Assembly: GCF_001708505.1 (NCBI RefSeq)
Contig: NZ_CP015992.1
Coordinates: forward strand, 434,001-498,000
Length of the DNA: 64,000 nt
From: Pseudomonas sp. TCU-HL1
GTDB taxonomy: Bacteria > Pseudomonadota > Gammaproteobacteria > Pseudomonadales > Pseudomonadaceae
Direction of reading: 5' to 3'
Part shown: positions 41,289 to 51,352 of the stretch, piece by piece
Layout: the number at the start of each line of letters is the position of its first letter
Numbering within the stretch: position 1 is the first letter of the stretch
The notes under the pieces: model-generated
What the model was told of the DNA's origin: nothing
The model's database searches: none
Seen by the model: only the letters and a program-made list of their open reading frames with translations
Program-made: the position numbers and the translations under genes

Positions 41289-42017
41289 TCAGAGGTCGCC
41301 GGGCCGAGGCGTGCGAGCCAGGCAGTAGATGTCCACCCGCGCGGCGCCCGCGCGCTTCAGCAGGCGCGCGAGGAAGTGGGCGGTCGTACCGGTGGTCAGC
41401 ACGTCGTCGACGATGGCCAGGTGCAGCCCGCGTACCTCCGCGCGTTCGTCCAGGGCAAAGGCTCGGCGCAGGTTGCGCCGTCGGGCGGCGGCATCCAGTC
41501 CCTGCTGGGGTGGCCCATCCTCGACACGTTTCAGCCAACCCTCCTGCAGCGGAAGTTGCAGTTCGTCGCTCAGCCAGCGAGCCAGCATCTGCGCCTGGTT
41601 GAAGCCGCGCTGGCGCAGGCGGGCCGGTGCCAGGGGCACCGGCAGCAGGGCGTCGGGATGCGGCAGGCCGTCGTGGAATGCGTGATCGAGGTGGCGGGCC
41701 AGCATGTCTCCCAGCAATCTGCCGAGGGGCCAGCGGCCCTGGTGCTTGAAGCGGGTGATCAGGCTGTCCACCGGAAAGCCGTAGCGCCAGGGCGCCTCCA
41801 CCCGGTCGAACGGCGGCGGTCGTTTCAGGCAGTCACCGCAGGGCAGGCCCTGGGTGGGCAAGGGCAGGGCGCAGATGGCGCAGTGACCGAAAAGCCAGGG
41901 CAGTTCCGCTTCGCAGCCGGCGCAGATGGGCAACGCGCTGCCAGGGCCATGGCAGAGCAGGCAGCCAGGTGTATGGCGAAGCCAGGCTGGTCGCAGCCGG
42001 GCGAGCAGTGAACGCAT
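41289..42017 (-). CDS. comF: ComF family protein (phosphoribosyltransferase-like)
   Basis: The 242-residue protein has an N-terminal double zinc ribbon (CLLCHGPGSALPICAGC, CAICALPLPTQGLPCGDC) and a C-terminal phosphoribosyltransferase fold with HLAIVDDVLTTGTTAHFLA. ComF takes part in DNA uptake in competent bacteria; in Pseudomonas it is often annotated only as a phosphoribosyltransferase. Start ATG 42015-42017 fits MRSLLARLRP; the longer frame is unsupported. Confidence 0.92.
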   Translation of the reverse strand: MRSLLARLRPAWLRHTPGCLLCHGPGSALPICAGCEAELPWLFGHCAICALPLPTQGLPCGDCLKRPPPFDRVEAPWRYGFPVDSLITRFKHQGRWPLGRLLGDMLARHLDHAFHDGLPHPDALLPVPLAPARLRQRGFNQAQMLARWLSDELQLPLQEGWLKRVEDGPPQQGLDAAARRRNLRRAFALDERAEVRGLHLAIVDDVLTTGTTAHFLARLLKRAGAARVDIYCLARTPRPGDL

Positions 42018-42052
42018 GGTCCCCTCCTTGGGACTTGATTCAGGACAGGGGC

Positions 42053-42346
42053 TCAGACGATCAGCCAGCTCATCACGACCAGGCCCAGAAAGGTCAGCAC
42101 CAGGCCGCCAATGATGGATTTGCGGATAAAGGCGCGGACGCCGCTGTAGAGCAGGAGCAGGCCGATGATCAGCAGGATCAGGCTGAAGAACGAGACGTCC
42201 ATGCCAATGGCCCGTGCCAGGCCGTTGAGAAAGTCGTTGATAGCCTGGCCAATGCTGTCGAGTACGCCGGACAGCAGGTCGACGACAAAACGGATGACGG
42301 TGCCGATTATTTGGCCGAGCCACTCGAAAAATCCTTCGGTACGCAT
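42053..42346 (-). CDS. Small membrane protein
   Basis: The 97-residue protein has an amphipathic N-terminal half (IIGTVIRFVVDLLSGVLDSI) and two hydrophobic helices near the C-terminus (FFSLILLIIGLLLLYSGV and GLVLTFLGLVVMSWLIV). No domain is recognised. It lies 35 bp upstream of comF on the same strand and may be co-transcribed with it. Confidence 0.8.
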   Translation of the reverse strand: MRTEGFFEWLGQIIGTVIRFVVDLLSGVLDSIGQAINDFLNGLARAIGMDVSFFSLILLIIGLLLLYSGVRAFIRKSIIGGLVLTFLGLVVMSWLIV

Positions 42347-42466
42347 TGCGGTGTAGTGCTCCTTCAGCGGCGGGGCTGCCTGGATTGGAGCGTCGCCGGG
42401 GGTCGGGGTTCAGTTGCTGCTATTGATTAATAAATGATCAGATGTCGACCTGTGTCGCAAGACTGG

Positions 42467-42494
42467 TTGACAGCGTCTCAGCTCCACATATGAT
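42467..42494 (+). promoter_or_regulatory. Sigma-70 type promoter of bioB
   Basis: TTGACA at 42467-42472 and TATGAT at 42489-42494 with a 16-bp spacer, 79 bp upstream of the bioB start. Both hexamers are at or near consensus. No BirA-type operator was seen. Confidence 0.75.
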
Positions 42495-42572
42495 GCCCTA
42501 AGCCTGAATTCCCGGATTCCGCGTCCGGGTATCCCTGACAAGAGGCGCCACACAGCGTCGAAGGAAACCTCC

Positions 42573-43631
42573 ATGAGTGCAACCGCATCCATCGCTACCC
42601 GTCACGACTGGTCCCTCGCCGAGGTGAAGGCACTGTTCGAACAGCCGTTCAACGACCTGTTGTTCCAGGCCCAGACCGTTCACCGCGCGCATTTCGACCC
42701 GAACCGGGTTCAGGTTTCCACCCTGCTGTCGATCAAGACCGGCGCCTGCCCGGAAGACTGCAAGTACTGCCCGCAGTCCGGCCACTACAACACCGGCCTG
42801 GACAAGGAAAAGCTGATGGAAGTGCAGAAGGTCCTCGAGGCCGCTGCCGAAGCCAAGGCCATCGGCTCCACGCGCTTCTGCATGGGCGCTGCCTGGAAGC
42901 ACCCGTCCGCCAAGGACATGCCTTACGTACTCGAAATGGTCAAAGGCGTGAAGAAGCTTGGCCTGGAAACCTGCATGACCCTCGGTCGCCTGGATCAGGA
43001 GCAGACCCAGGCGTTGGCCGAGGCTGGCCTGGACTACTACAACCACAACCTCGACACCTCGCCGGAGTTCTACGGCAACATCATCACCACCCGCACCTAC
43101 AGCGAGCGCCTGCAAACCCTGGCGTACGTGCGTGAGGCGGGAATGAAGATCTGCTCCGGCGGCATCCTCGGCATGGGCGAGTCGGTAGACGACCGCGCCG
43201 GCCTGCTGATCCAGCTGGCCAACCTGCCTGAGCACCCGGAATCGGTACCGATCAACATGCTGGTCAAGGTCAAGGGCACTCCGCTGGCGGAGGAGAAGGA
43301 CGTCGACCCGTTCGACTTCATCCGCACCCTGGCGGTAGCGCGCATCATGATGCCGAAGTCCCACGTGCGCCTGTCCGCCGGCCGCGAGCAGATGAACGAG
43401 CAGATGCAGGCCCTGGCCTTCATGGCCGGCGCCAACTCGATCTTCTACGGCGAGAAGCTGCTGACCACCACCAACCCGCAGGCAGAGAAAGACATGCAAC
43501 TGTTCGCCCGTCTCGGCATCAAGCCGGAAGAGCGCGAAGAGCATGCCGACGAAGTTCACCAGGCCGCCATCGAGCAGGCCCTGGTGGAGCAGCGCGACTC
43601 GCAGCTGTTCTACGACGCCGCCTCTGCCTGA
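42573..43631 (+). CDS. bioB: Biotin synthase
   Basis: This radical-SAM enzyme inserts sulfur into dethiobiotin. It has 352 residues. The radical-SAM cluster cysteines are in ACPEDCKYCPQSG (Cys59, Cys63, Cys66); Arg and Cys ligands of the 2Fe-2S cluster lie in GSTRFCMGAAW and further on. It is the first gene of bioBFHCD. It is separated from bioF by 83 bp containing a CCCTCTCCC palindrome. Confidence 0.97.
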   Translation: MSATASIATRHDWSLAEVKALFEQPFNDLLFQAQTVHRAHFDPNRVQVSTLLSIKTGACPEDCKYCPQSGHYNTGLDKEKLMEVQKVLEAAAEAKAIGSTRFCMGAAWKHPSAKDMPYVLEMVKGVKKLGLETCMTLGRLDQEQTQALAEAGLDYYNHNLDTSPEFYGNIITTRTYSERLQTLAYVREAGMKICSGGILGMGESVDDRAGLLIQLANLPEHPESVPINMLVKVKGTPLAEEKDVDPFDFIRTLAVARIMMPKSHVRLSAGREQMNEQMQALAFMAGANSIFYGEKLLTTTNPQAEKDMQLFARLGIKPEEREEHADEVHQAAIEQALVEQRDSQLFYDAASA

Positions 43632-43644
43632 CGCGTTACGTCTT

Positions 43645-43688
43645 CTCCCCTCTCCCCCGGCCCCTCTCCCGCAAGCGGGAGAGGGGAG
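43645..43688. repeat. CCCTCTCCC palindrome between bioB and bioF
   Basis: TCCCCTCTCCCCCGGCCCC pairs with CGCAAGCGGGAGAGGGGA. It may set relative expression of bioB versus the rest of the operon, which is speculative. Confidence 0.75.
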
Positions 43689-43714
43689 ATTTCTCTCCAC
43701 CGCACCCGACGCCC

Positions 43715-44896
43715 ATGCCTTTCGACCTCGCCTCGCGCCTAGCCGCCCGCCATGCGGACAACCTCTATCGCCAGCGTCCGTTGCTGGAAAGTCCCCAGGG
43801 GCCGCAGGTCGTGGTGGATGGCCAGCCCATGCTGGCCTTCTGTTCCAACGACTACCTGGGCCTGGCCGACCACCCCGAGGTGAAGGCCGCGCTGCAGCGT
43901 GGCGCGGAGCGTTGGGGTGCCGGTGGCGGTGCCTCGCACCTGGTGATCGGCCATAGTGGCCCGCATCACGAGTTGGAACTCGCTCTGGCCGAGTTCACTG
44001 GCAGGCCGCGCGCGCTGCTGTTCTCCACCGGCTACATGGCCAACCTGGGCGCGGTCACCGCGCTGCTCGGCAAGGGTGATACCGTGCTGGAGGATCGCCT
44101 CAACCACGCCTCCCTGCTGGACGCTGGGCTGCTCTCCGGGGCGCGTTTCTCACGCTACCTGCACAACGATGTGGAGAGCCTCGCCAGCCGCCTGGAGAGA
44201 GCCGAAGGCAATACGCTGGTGGTGACCGACGGCGTGTTCAGCATGGACGGCGACCTGGCCGATCTGCCCTCCATCTGCGCCGCTGCCAAGGCCCGCGGCG
44301 CCTGGGTCATGGTGGACGACGCTCATGGTTTCGGCCCGCTGGGCGCCAGTGGTGGCGGCATCGTCGAACACTTCGGCCTGGGCCTGGAGGATGTGCCGGT
44401 ACTGGTGGGCACCCTGGGCAAGGCCTTCGGTACGGCCGGTGCCTTCGTCGCCGGTAGCGAGGAGCTGATCGAGACGCTGATCCAGTTCGCCCGTCCTTAC
44501 ATCTACACCACCAGCCAGCCCCCGGCCGTCGCCTGCGCCACCCTGAAGAGCCTGGAACTGCTGCAACGGGAAAACTGGCGCCGTGAGCACCTGGACAAGC
44601 TGATTCGTCGCTTCCGCGAAGGTGCCGCCGAGATCGGCCTGACCCTGATGGACAGCCCGACGCCCATCCAGCCCATCCTGATCGGCGACAGCGCCCGCGC
44701 ACTCAAGCTTTCCGCCTTGCTGCGCGAGCGCGGCATCCTGGTCAGCGCCATCCGCCCGCCCACCGTGCCGGCGGGCAGCGCGCGGCTGCGCGTGACGTTC
44801 TCCGCCGCTCACAGCGAAGAGCAGCTTGAATCCTTGCTGAATGCCCTGGCCGAATGCTGGGCAACCCTGGCGAAGGAGGAAGCCCCCGATGCGTGA
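43715..44896 (+). CDS. bioF: 8-amino-7-oxononanoate synthase
   Basis: This PLP enzyme condenses pimeloyl-ACP (or CoA) and alanine to KAPA. It has 393 residues with FCSNDYLGLADHPEV, the PLP Asp region WVMVDDAHGFGPLG and the PLP lysine in VGTLGKAFGTAGAFV. It overlaps bioH by 8 nt. Confidence 0.97.
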   Translation: MPFDLASRLAARHADNLYRQRPLLESPQGPQVVVDGQPMLAFCSNDYLGLADHPEVKAALQRGAERWGAGGGASHLVIGHSGPHHELELALAEFTGRPRALLFSTGYMANLGAVTALLGKGDTVLEDRLNHASLLDAGLLSGARFSRYLHNDVESLASRLERAEGNTLVVTDGVFSMDGDLADLPSICAAAKARGAWVMVDDAHGFGPLGASGGGIVEHFGLGLEDVPVLVGTLGKAFGTAGAFVAGSEELIETLIQFARPYIYTTSQPPAVACATLKSLELLQRENWRREHLDKLIRRFREGAAEIGLTLMDSPTPIQPILIGDSARALKLSALLRERGILVSAIRPPTVPAGSARLRVTFSAAHSEEQLESLLNALAECWATLAKEEAPDA

Positions 44897-45614
44897 GCGC
44901 CTGATTCTGCTGCCCGGCTGGGCCATTGGCCCGGCCGCCCTCGAACCCCTGCGCGAAGCCCTGCTGGAGCGTGCGCCGCATCTGACGGTGGACATTGAGC
45001 CGCTGCCCTCCCTTGAGCAGGCCGGCGCCTGGCTCGATGAGCTGGATGCACGACTGCCGCAAGACAGCTGGCTGGCCGGCTGGTCCCTCGGCGGCATGCT
45101 GGCCGCCCAACTGGCCGTCCGCCGTGGCGGTGCCTGCCGTGGCCTGATCGGGCTGTGCAGCAACATGGCGTTCCGCGAACGCGACGATTGGCCTCGCGCC
45201 ATGTCACAGGAAATCTTCGCGGCCTTCCACGAGGCGTGCCGGCTCGATCCGGCGCAGACCCTCAAACGCTTCACCATGCTGGTGGCCCAGGGTGCGCGGG
45301 ATGCCCGTACGCTGGCGCGCCAGCTGCAAGTCACCCAGCTGCCCACCGAGCCCAAGGTGCTGGACGCCGGCCTGCGCCTGCTGGATGTGCTGGACATCCG
45401 CGCGGCCATCCAGGGCTACAGCGGCCCGCAACTGCACCTGTTCGCCGGGCGCGATGCGCTGGTGCCGGCCGCCGCCGCGGAGGCGCTGCTCGACTGGTTG
45501 CCGGATGTGGAAGTGCAGGTCTTCGCCGATGCCAGTCACGGGCTGCCCCTGGAGCAGCCGGACGCCGTGGCGGCGGCCATCCTCGGCTTCATGCGCGAGG
45601 GTGACGATGACTGA
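44889..45614 (+). CDS. bioH: Pimeloyl-ACP methyl ester carboxylesterase
   Basis: BioH cleaves the methyl ester of pimeloyl-ACP so that it can enter KAPA synthesis. The 241-residue alpha/beta hydrolase has the nucleophile motif LAGWSLGGMLAAQ, an acidic residue in FAGRDALVP and the histidine in DASHGLPLEQP. ATG at 44889 lies within the bioF end, and the gene end overlaps bioC by 8 nt, so bioF-H-C are coupled. Confidence 0.95.
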   Translation: MRERLILLPGWAIGPAALEPLREALLERAPHLTVDIEPLPSLEQAGAWLDELDARLPQDSWLAGWSLGGMLAAQLAVRRGGACRGLIGLCSNMAFRERDDWPRAMSQEIFAAFHEACRLDPAQTLKRFTMLVAQGARDARTLARQLQVTQLPTEPKVLDAGLRLLDVLDIRAAIQGYSGPQLHLFAGRDALVPAAAAEALLDWLPDVEVQVFADASHGLPLEQPDAVAAAILGFMREGDDD

Positions 45615-46422
45615 TTCGCGAATCGCCGCCGAGGCCGAAGGGCACCTGCCGGACAAGCGCCAGGTGGCGGCTTCCTTCTCCCGTGCGGCGAACAGCTACG
45701 ACAGCGTTGCTGCATTGCAGCGGGCGGTGGGCAGCGAGCTGTTGCGCCGCTTGCCGGAAACCTTCGTGCCGCAGCGTTGGCTCGATCTGGGTTGCGGCAC
45801 CGGTTACTTTTCGCGGGCCCTGGCCGAACGCTTCCCCGACAGTGATGGCCTGGCGATGGACATCGCCGAAGGCATGCTGCGCCATGCCCGCCCGCTGGGG
45901 GGCGCCGGACAGTTCGTCGCGGGCGATGCCGAGCATCTGCCGCTGGCCAGTGGTTCCCAGCAACTGATCTTCACCAGCCTTGCCGTGCAATGGTGTGCTG
46001 ACTTTGCCGCCGTGCTCGCCGAGGCTCGCCGCGTGTTGCAACCGGGCGGCGTGTTCGCCTTCAGCAGCCTGTGCGTCGGCACCCTGCAAGAGCTGCGCGA
46101 CAGCTGGCAGGCGGTGGACGGCTTCGTCCACGTCAACCGCTTCCGTCGCCTGGAGGACTACCAGGACCTCTGTTCTGCCAGTGGCCTGCTGCCGCTGGAC
46201 CTGGGGAGCGAGCCCGAGGTGCTGCATTACGCCGACCTGCGCACCCTGACCCATGAACTCAAGGCCCTCGGCGCCCACAACCTCAACCCGGGTCGCCCTG
46301 GCGGGTTGACCGGTCGGGCGCGCATCCTCGCGCTGGTGGACGCCTATGAGCGCTTCCGCCAGCCCCAGGGCCTGCCAGCGACCTACCAGGTGGTCTACGG
46401 CGTACTGAAAAAGGAAGACTGA
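45607..46422 (+). CDS. bioC: Malonyl-ACP O-methyltransferase
   Basis: BioC methylates malonyl-ACP with SAM to start pimelate synthesis on fatty-acid enzymes. The 271-residue protein has the SAM motif WLDLGCGTGYFSRAL, and post motifs FVAGDAEHLPLA and LTSLAVQWC-like region FTSLAVQWCADF. It is adjacent to bioD with a 1-bp gap. Confidence 0.96.
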   Translation: MTDSRIAAEAEGHLPDKRQVAASFSRAANSYDSVAALQRAVGSELLRRLPETFVPQRWLDLGCGTGYFSRALAERFPDSDGLAMDIAEGMLRHARPLGGAGQFVAGDAEHLPLASGSQQLIFTSLAVQWCADFAAVLAEARRVLQPGGVFAFSSLCVGTLQELRDSWQAVDGFVHVNRFRRLEDYQDLCSASGLLPLDLGSEPEVLHYADLRTLTHELKALGAHNLNPGRPGGLTGRARILALVDAYERFRQPQGLPATYQVVYGVLKKED

Positions 46423-46423
46423 C

Positions 46424-47119
46424 ATGGCGGCGGCTTACTTCGTCACCGGTACCGATACCGAGATCGGCAAGACCACCATCGCTGCGGGCCTCCTGCATGC
46501 CGCGCGGGCCAAGGGATTGTCCACCGCTGCGGCCAAGCCCGTGGCTTCGGGGTGCGAGGACACCGCCGACGGTCTGCGCAACGGCGACGCCCTGGCCTTG
46601 CTGGGCGAGTGCTCGCTGCCGCTGACCTACGAGGAGGTCAATCCGCTGGCCTTCGCGCCGGCTATCGCGCCGCACCTCGCCGCTCGCGAAGCCGGCATTC
46701 AGCTGGATGTGGACACCCTCGCGGGCCCGGTGCGCCGTGTCCTGGCCAAGGGTGCCGACTTCAGCCTGGTTGAGGGGGCGGGCGGCTGGCGCGTGCCGCT
46801 GGCGGGCTCCGCCAATCTGTCCGACCTGCCCATCGCCCTCGGCTTGCCGGTCATCCTGGTGGTCGGTGTGCGCCTGGGTTGCATCAATCATGCGGTGCTT
46901 ACCGCCGAGGCGATTCAGCGCGACGGCCTGAGACTGGCCGGCTGGGTGGCCAATGTGGTCGACCCGCACACCTCGCGACTGGAAGAAAACCTCGCCACCC
47001 TCGCCGAACGCCTGCCGGCGCCGTGCCTGGGCCGCGTGCCGCATCTGGCCGAGGCATCCCCGGCTGCAGTGGCAAGCCACCTCGACCTGGCGCTGCTGGG
47101 TACCTTCATCCCGCGTTGA
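46424..47119 (+). CDS. bioD: ATP-dependent dethiobiotin synthetase
   Basis: BioD closes the ureido ring of dethiobiotin from DAPA, CO2 and ATP. The 231-residue protein has the P-loop VTGTDTEIGKTTIAAGL, KPVASG near residue 38 and VEGAGGWRVPL. It is the last gene of the biotin operon. bioA is not in this window. Confidence 0.96.
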   Translation: MAAAYFVTGTDTEIGKTTIAAGLLHAARAKGLSTAAAKPVASGCEDTADGLRNGDALALLGECSLPLTYEEVNPLAFAPAIAPHLAAREAGIQLDVDTLAGPVRRVLAKGADFSLVEGAGGWRVPLAGSANLSDLPIALGLPVILVVGVRLGCINHAVLTAEAIQRDGLRLAGWVANVVDPHTSRLEENLATLAERLPAPCLGRVPHLAEASPAAVASHLDLALLGTFIPR

Positions 47120-47182
47120 TTGCGCAGGTCCGTGCCGCCTGCTTCAATTGCCGGCATCGCCCAATGAGTATCGGTATCTGCC

Positions 47183-47434
47183 ATGGAAATCCCGAGTAGT
47201 GGCTTCAGCGCCGGTCTTGGCGCCATCCAGTCCGGCCTGCGCCGCCTCGACCAGACGGCGGGTGAAATCGCCAGCACCAATGTGCGCTCTGCCGATGCGT
47301 CGACGCAGAGCAGCGCTGAACTGGCGGGCAACCTGGTCGAGCTCACCGTCTCCAAGCTGCAGACCCAGGCCGGCGGCAAAGTCGTCGCCACCGCCGACGA
47401 CGTGCTCGGCACCCTGATCGATACCCACGCCTGA
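47183..47434 (+). CDS. Small protein resembling a flagellar rod/hook terminal (D0) segment
   Basis: The 83-residue protein reads like the terminal helices of flagellar axial proteins (FlgB/E/G): an N-terminal IQSGLRRLDQTAGEIASTNV segment and a C-terminal LAGNLVELTVSKLQTQAGGK followed by VVATADDVLGTLID, close to the end motif of hook and rod proteins. There is no central domain. It corresponds in position to P. aeruginosa PA0505 (after bioD, before acyl-CoA dehydrogenases). A role in the flagellum is inferred only from similarity. Confidence 0.75.
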   Translation: MEIPSSGFSAGLGAIQSGLRRLDQTAGEIASTNVRSADASTQSSAELAGNLVELTVSKLQTQAGGKVVATADDVLGTLIDTHA

Positions 47435-47587
47435 TCCCCCTGCCGCCGTCCGTCGCGGCCCATTCCATTTCCTGTCGAATCGCGGCGTCCGTCCGGGCGC
47501 TGCCTTGCTGTTTCTTGATCTTTACTGTCTGAAGGCGGGGCCTTCGGCTACCTGCCAGGGGTGTGACTGGCCGGTCGGGCGCAGCGC

Positions 47588-47631
47588 TTGACAAGGTTTT
47601 GGCGTAAACGTATGTTTCAAACGCATGTTTG
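47588..47631 (+). promoter_or_regulatory. Promoter with tandem PsrA-type operators before the first acyl-CoA dehydrogenase
   Basis: TTGACA at 47588-47593 and TATGTT at 47611-47616 have a 17-bp spacer. Two adjacent AAAC-N4-GTTT motifs, AAACGTATGTTT (47606-47617) and CAAACGCATGTTTG (47618-47631), overlap the -10 and start region. The second fits the PsrA box (C/GAAAC-N2-4-GTTTG/C). PsrA is the long-chain-fatty-acid-responsive repressor of beta-oxidation genes in Pseudomonas, so induction by fatty acids is expected. Confidence 0.7.
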
Positions 47632-47717
47632 ATTGCTCCCGCGATCACCACCAGATGCCGCAAGCGACCGGCGCTCCGGTCAGCTGAACTAGGAACCCAC
47701 CGCAGAGGTTTACCGCT

Positions 47718-49523
<1,806 letters not shown>

Positions 49524-49543
49524 GGTTCAGTGCGACACGAAGA

Positions 49544-49570
49544 GCCCGCCGATTCCAGGCGGGCTTTTTC
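49544..49570 (+). terminator. Terminator after the first acyl-CoA dehydrogenase
   Basis: GCCCGCC-GATTCCA-GGCGGGC followed by T-rich sequence. Confidence 0.85.
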
Positions 49571-49596
49571 GTTTCACTCGCGCTGAAGTTCCGTCC

Positions 49597-49701
49597 GTAG
49601 GGTGCGCCGTGCGCACCTGGGATCCTGCGTGGGACTTTTGGTGCACACGGCGGCACCCTACGGGGCGGCTTTCGAGTTTTCGCGAATGAATTCGCTCCCA
49701 C
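49597..49701. repeat. GTAGGGTGCGC palindrome (49597-49661) and a REP sequence (49680-49701)
   Basis: GTAGGGTGCGCCGTGCGCACC pairs with GGTGCACACGGCGGCACCCTAC. A single REP copy TCGCGAATGAATTCGCTCCC follows. Both lie in the gap before the diguanylate cyclase. Confidence 0.8.
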
Positions 49702-49828
49702 AGGCATTGATCCCACCACGCTTCCCGTGAAGAGGTTGGCACCTGTCCTCGTGCTTGCTGCCCATGTCTGTGCAATCATATCGCCATCTCGATTTTCCCC
49801 CGTCTTTCGAATCCCAGGATCAGACCCC

Positions 49829-51121
49829 GTGCGGCCTCGAGTGTCCTATCGCGTCAGCCATTTCCTGCCTCCCTTGCTGCTGGTGGTCGCAGGCGGCGTG
49901 GCAGGCACGCTGTCGGGGATGAACGAGTTCTTCACTTCCCTTTTCAACGTGCTGCCCACCTTGCTCCTGCTGCTGGGCGGGGCCTTCTGTTCGGCTTACG
50001 GGCGCGTGCGCCAGGTCGCCCTGTTGCTGGTGGTCTACCTCGCCTACTACCAGTTGGATACCCAGGTCGATTACTACCAGGCAGAGCGAGTCGTTCGAGA
50101 AGACGCCGGGTTGGTGTTCCATTTGGTCAGTCTGTTTCTTCCTGCGCTTTACGGTCTGTTCGGCTGCTGGGAGGAGCGCACCCACCTGCTGCAGGATTTC
50201 GTCGCCCGAGGTGCAGTGCTGCTGGCGGTGCTGGGCGTGGTGGTGGCACTCGGCAGCCATTACCCGGATGTCCTGCTTAGCTTCGTCGGCAAGGTCCACT
50301 GGCCCCTGCTGCACGGCAGCTGGATGACCCTGGTGCAACTCGCCTACCTGGCATTCGTCGTGGCTCTGGCGGCCCTGCTGGTCACCTATCTGCGCCAGCC
50401 GCGACCGCAGCATGCTGCGCAGCTGCTGGGCCTGCTCGGCCTGTTATGGATGCTGCCCAGGGTATTTGTGCTACCCCATGCCCTGCACGTGATGAGCAGC
50501 ATGGTGATGCTCGCCTTGACCGCCTCGGTGGCCCATGAGGCCTACCAGATGGCCTTCCGCGATGAGCTCACCGGGTTGCCCGGCCGCCGGGCGCTGAATG
50601 AGCGGCTGCGGCGTCTCGGCCGCAACTACGTGCTGGCCATGACCGACGTCGACCACTTCAAGAAATTCAACGACACCTATGGCCATGACGTGGGTGACCA
50701 GGTGCTGCGCTTGGTCGCCAGCCGCCTGCGCAAGGTGGGCGGCGGTGGCAAGGCTTACCGTTATGGCGGTGAAGAATTCACCATCCTCTTTCCCGGCAAG
50801 TCGGTGGACGAGTGCATGCCCCACCTCGAGGCTGTGCGCCAGGCCATCGAGCAGTACCAGATGCACCTGCGTGACCCGGGGAGCCGGCCGAAAAGCGACG
50901 AGGCCGGTCGTGCCAGGCGCGGCAATGCCAATGGGCAAACGGTGTCGGTGACCATCAGCATCGGCGTTGCTGGGCGAGACGCCGAGCAGCGCACCCCGGA
51001 AGAGGTGATCAAGGCTGCCGACCAGGCGCTGTACAGCGCCAAGAGCGCCGGGCGCAATCGGGTGTTCCGTCATGGCGAGAACCGTCGCGGAGCGGTGCGG
51101 GTGAAGCGCGCCACGAGCTGA
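49829..51121 (+). CDS. Membrane-bound diguanylate cyclase (GGDEF)
   Basis: The 430-residue protein has about seven N-terminal membrane helices (to about residue 245) and a C-terminal GGDEF domain with MTDVDHFKKFNDTYGHDVGD and the active-site RYGGEEFTILF. It makes c-di-GMP from GTP. The usual inhibitory RxxD site before GGEEF is not present (the stretch is KVGGGGKAYRYGGEEF). The start is uncertain; GTG 49829 has AGGAT upstream and gives a protein beginning at the first membrane helix. It is inserted between two acyl-CoA dehydrogenase genes that adjoin in P. aeruginosa. Confidence 0.85.
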   Translation: MRPRVSYRVSHFLPPLLLVVAGGVAGTLSGMNEFFTSLFNVLPTLLLLLGGAFCSAYGRVRQVALLLVVYLAYYQLDTQVDYYQAERVVREDAGLVFHLVSLFLPALYGLFGCWEERTHLLQDFVARGAVLLAVLGVVVALGSHYPDVLLSFVGKVHWPLLHGSWMTLVQLAYLAFVVALAALLVTYLRQPRPQHAAQLLGLLGLLWMLPRVFVLPHALHVMSSMVMLALTASVAHEAYQMAFRDELTGLPGRRALNERLRRLGRNYVLAMTDVDHFKKFNDTYGHDVGDQVLRLVASRLRKVGGGGKAYRYGGEEFTILFPGKSVDECMPHLEAVRQAIEQYQMHLRDPGSRPKSDEAGRARRGNANGQTVSVTISIGVAGRDAEQRTPEEVIKAADQALYSAKSAGRNRVFRHGENRRGAVRVKRATS

Positions 51122-51352
51122 TGCGGGCACTTATGACGTTCCATTCAGCAGCGGCAGCGTCATTGTGGGGCGAGTAGGGGCAAAGTAGGGTCCTTATTGA
51201 TTGTTGCGATCTCGCGAGCTAGAGAAGAGCAAGGCGAGATCGGCTGAGGAAGCGGAGTTTACGACCGTAACTGAGCATTCCGAAGCCGCTCTCAACGCAG
51301 CTATTCCGACGCGCAGCAGATCGTGATACCGCCCCTCAAGGAGAACCCTGCC
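51122..51352. other. Gap before the second acyl-CoA dehydrogenase, with one hairpin
   Basis: GATCTCGC (51208-51215) and GCGAGATC (51234-51241) form an 8-bp inverted repeat with an 18-nt loop. No gene and no clear promoter seen. AAGGAGAACC before 51353 is the ribosome site. Confidence 0.4.
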
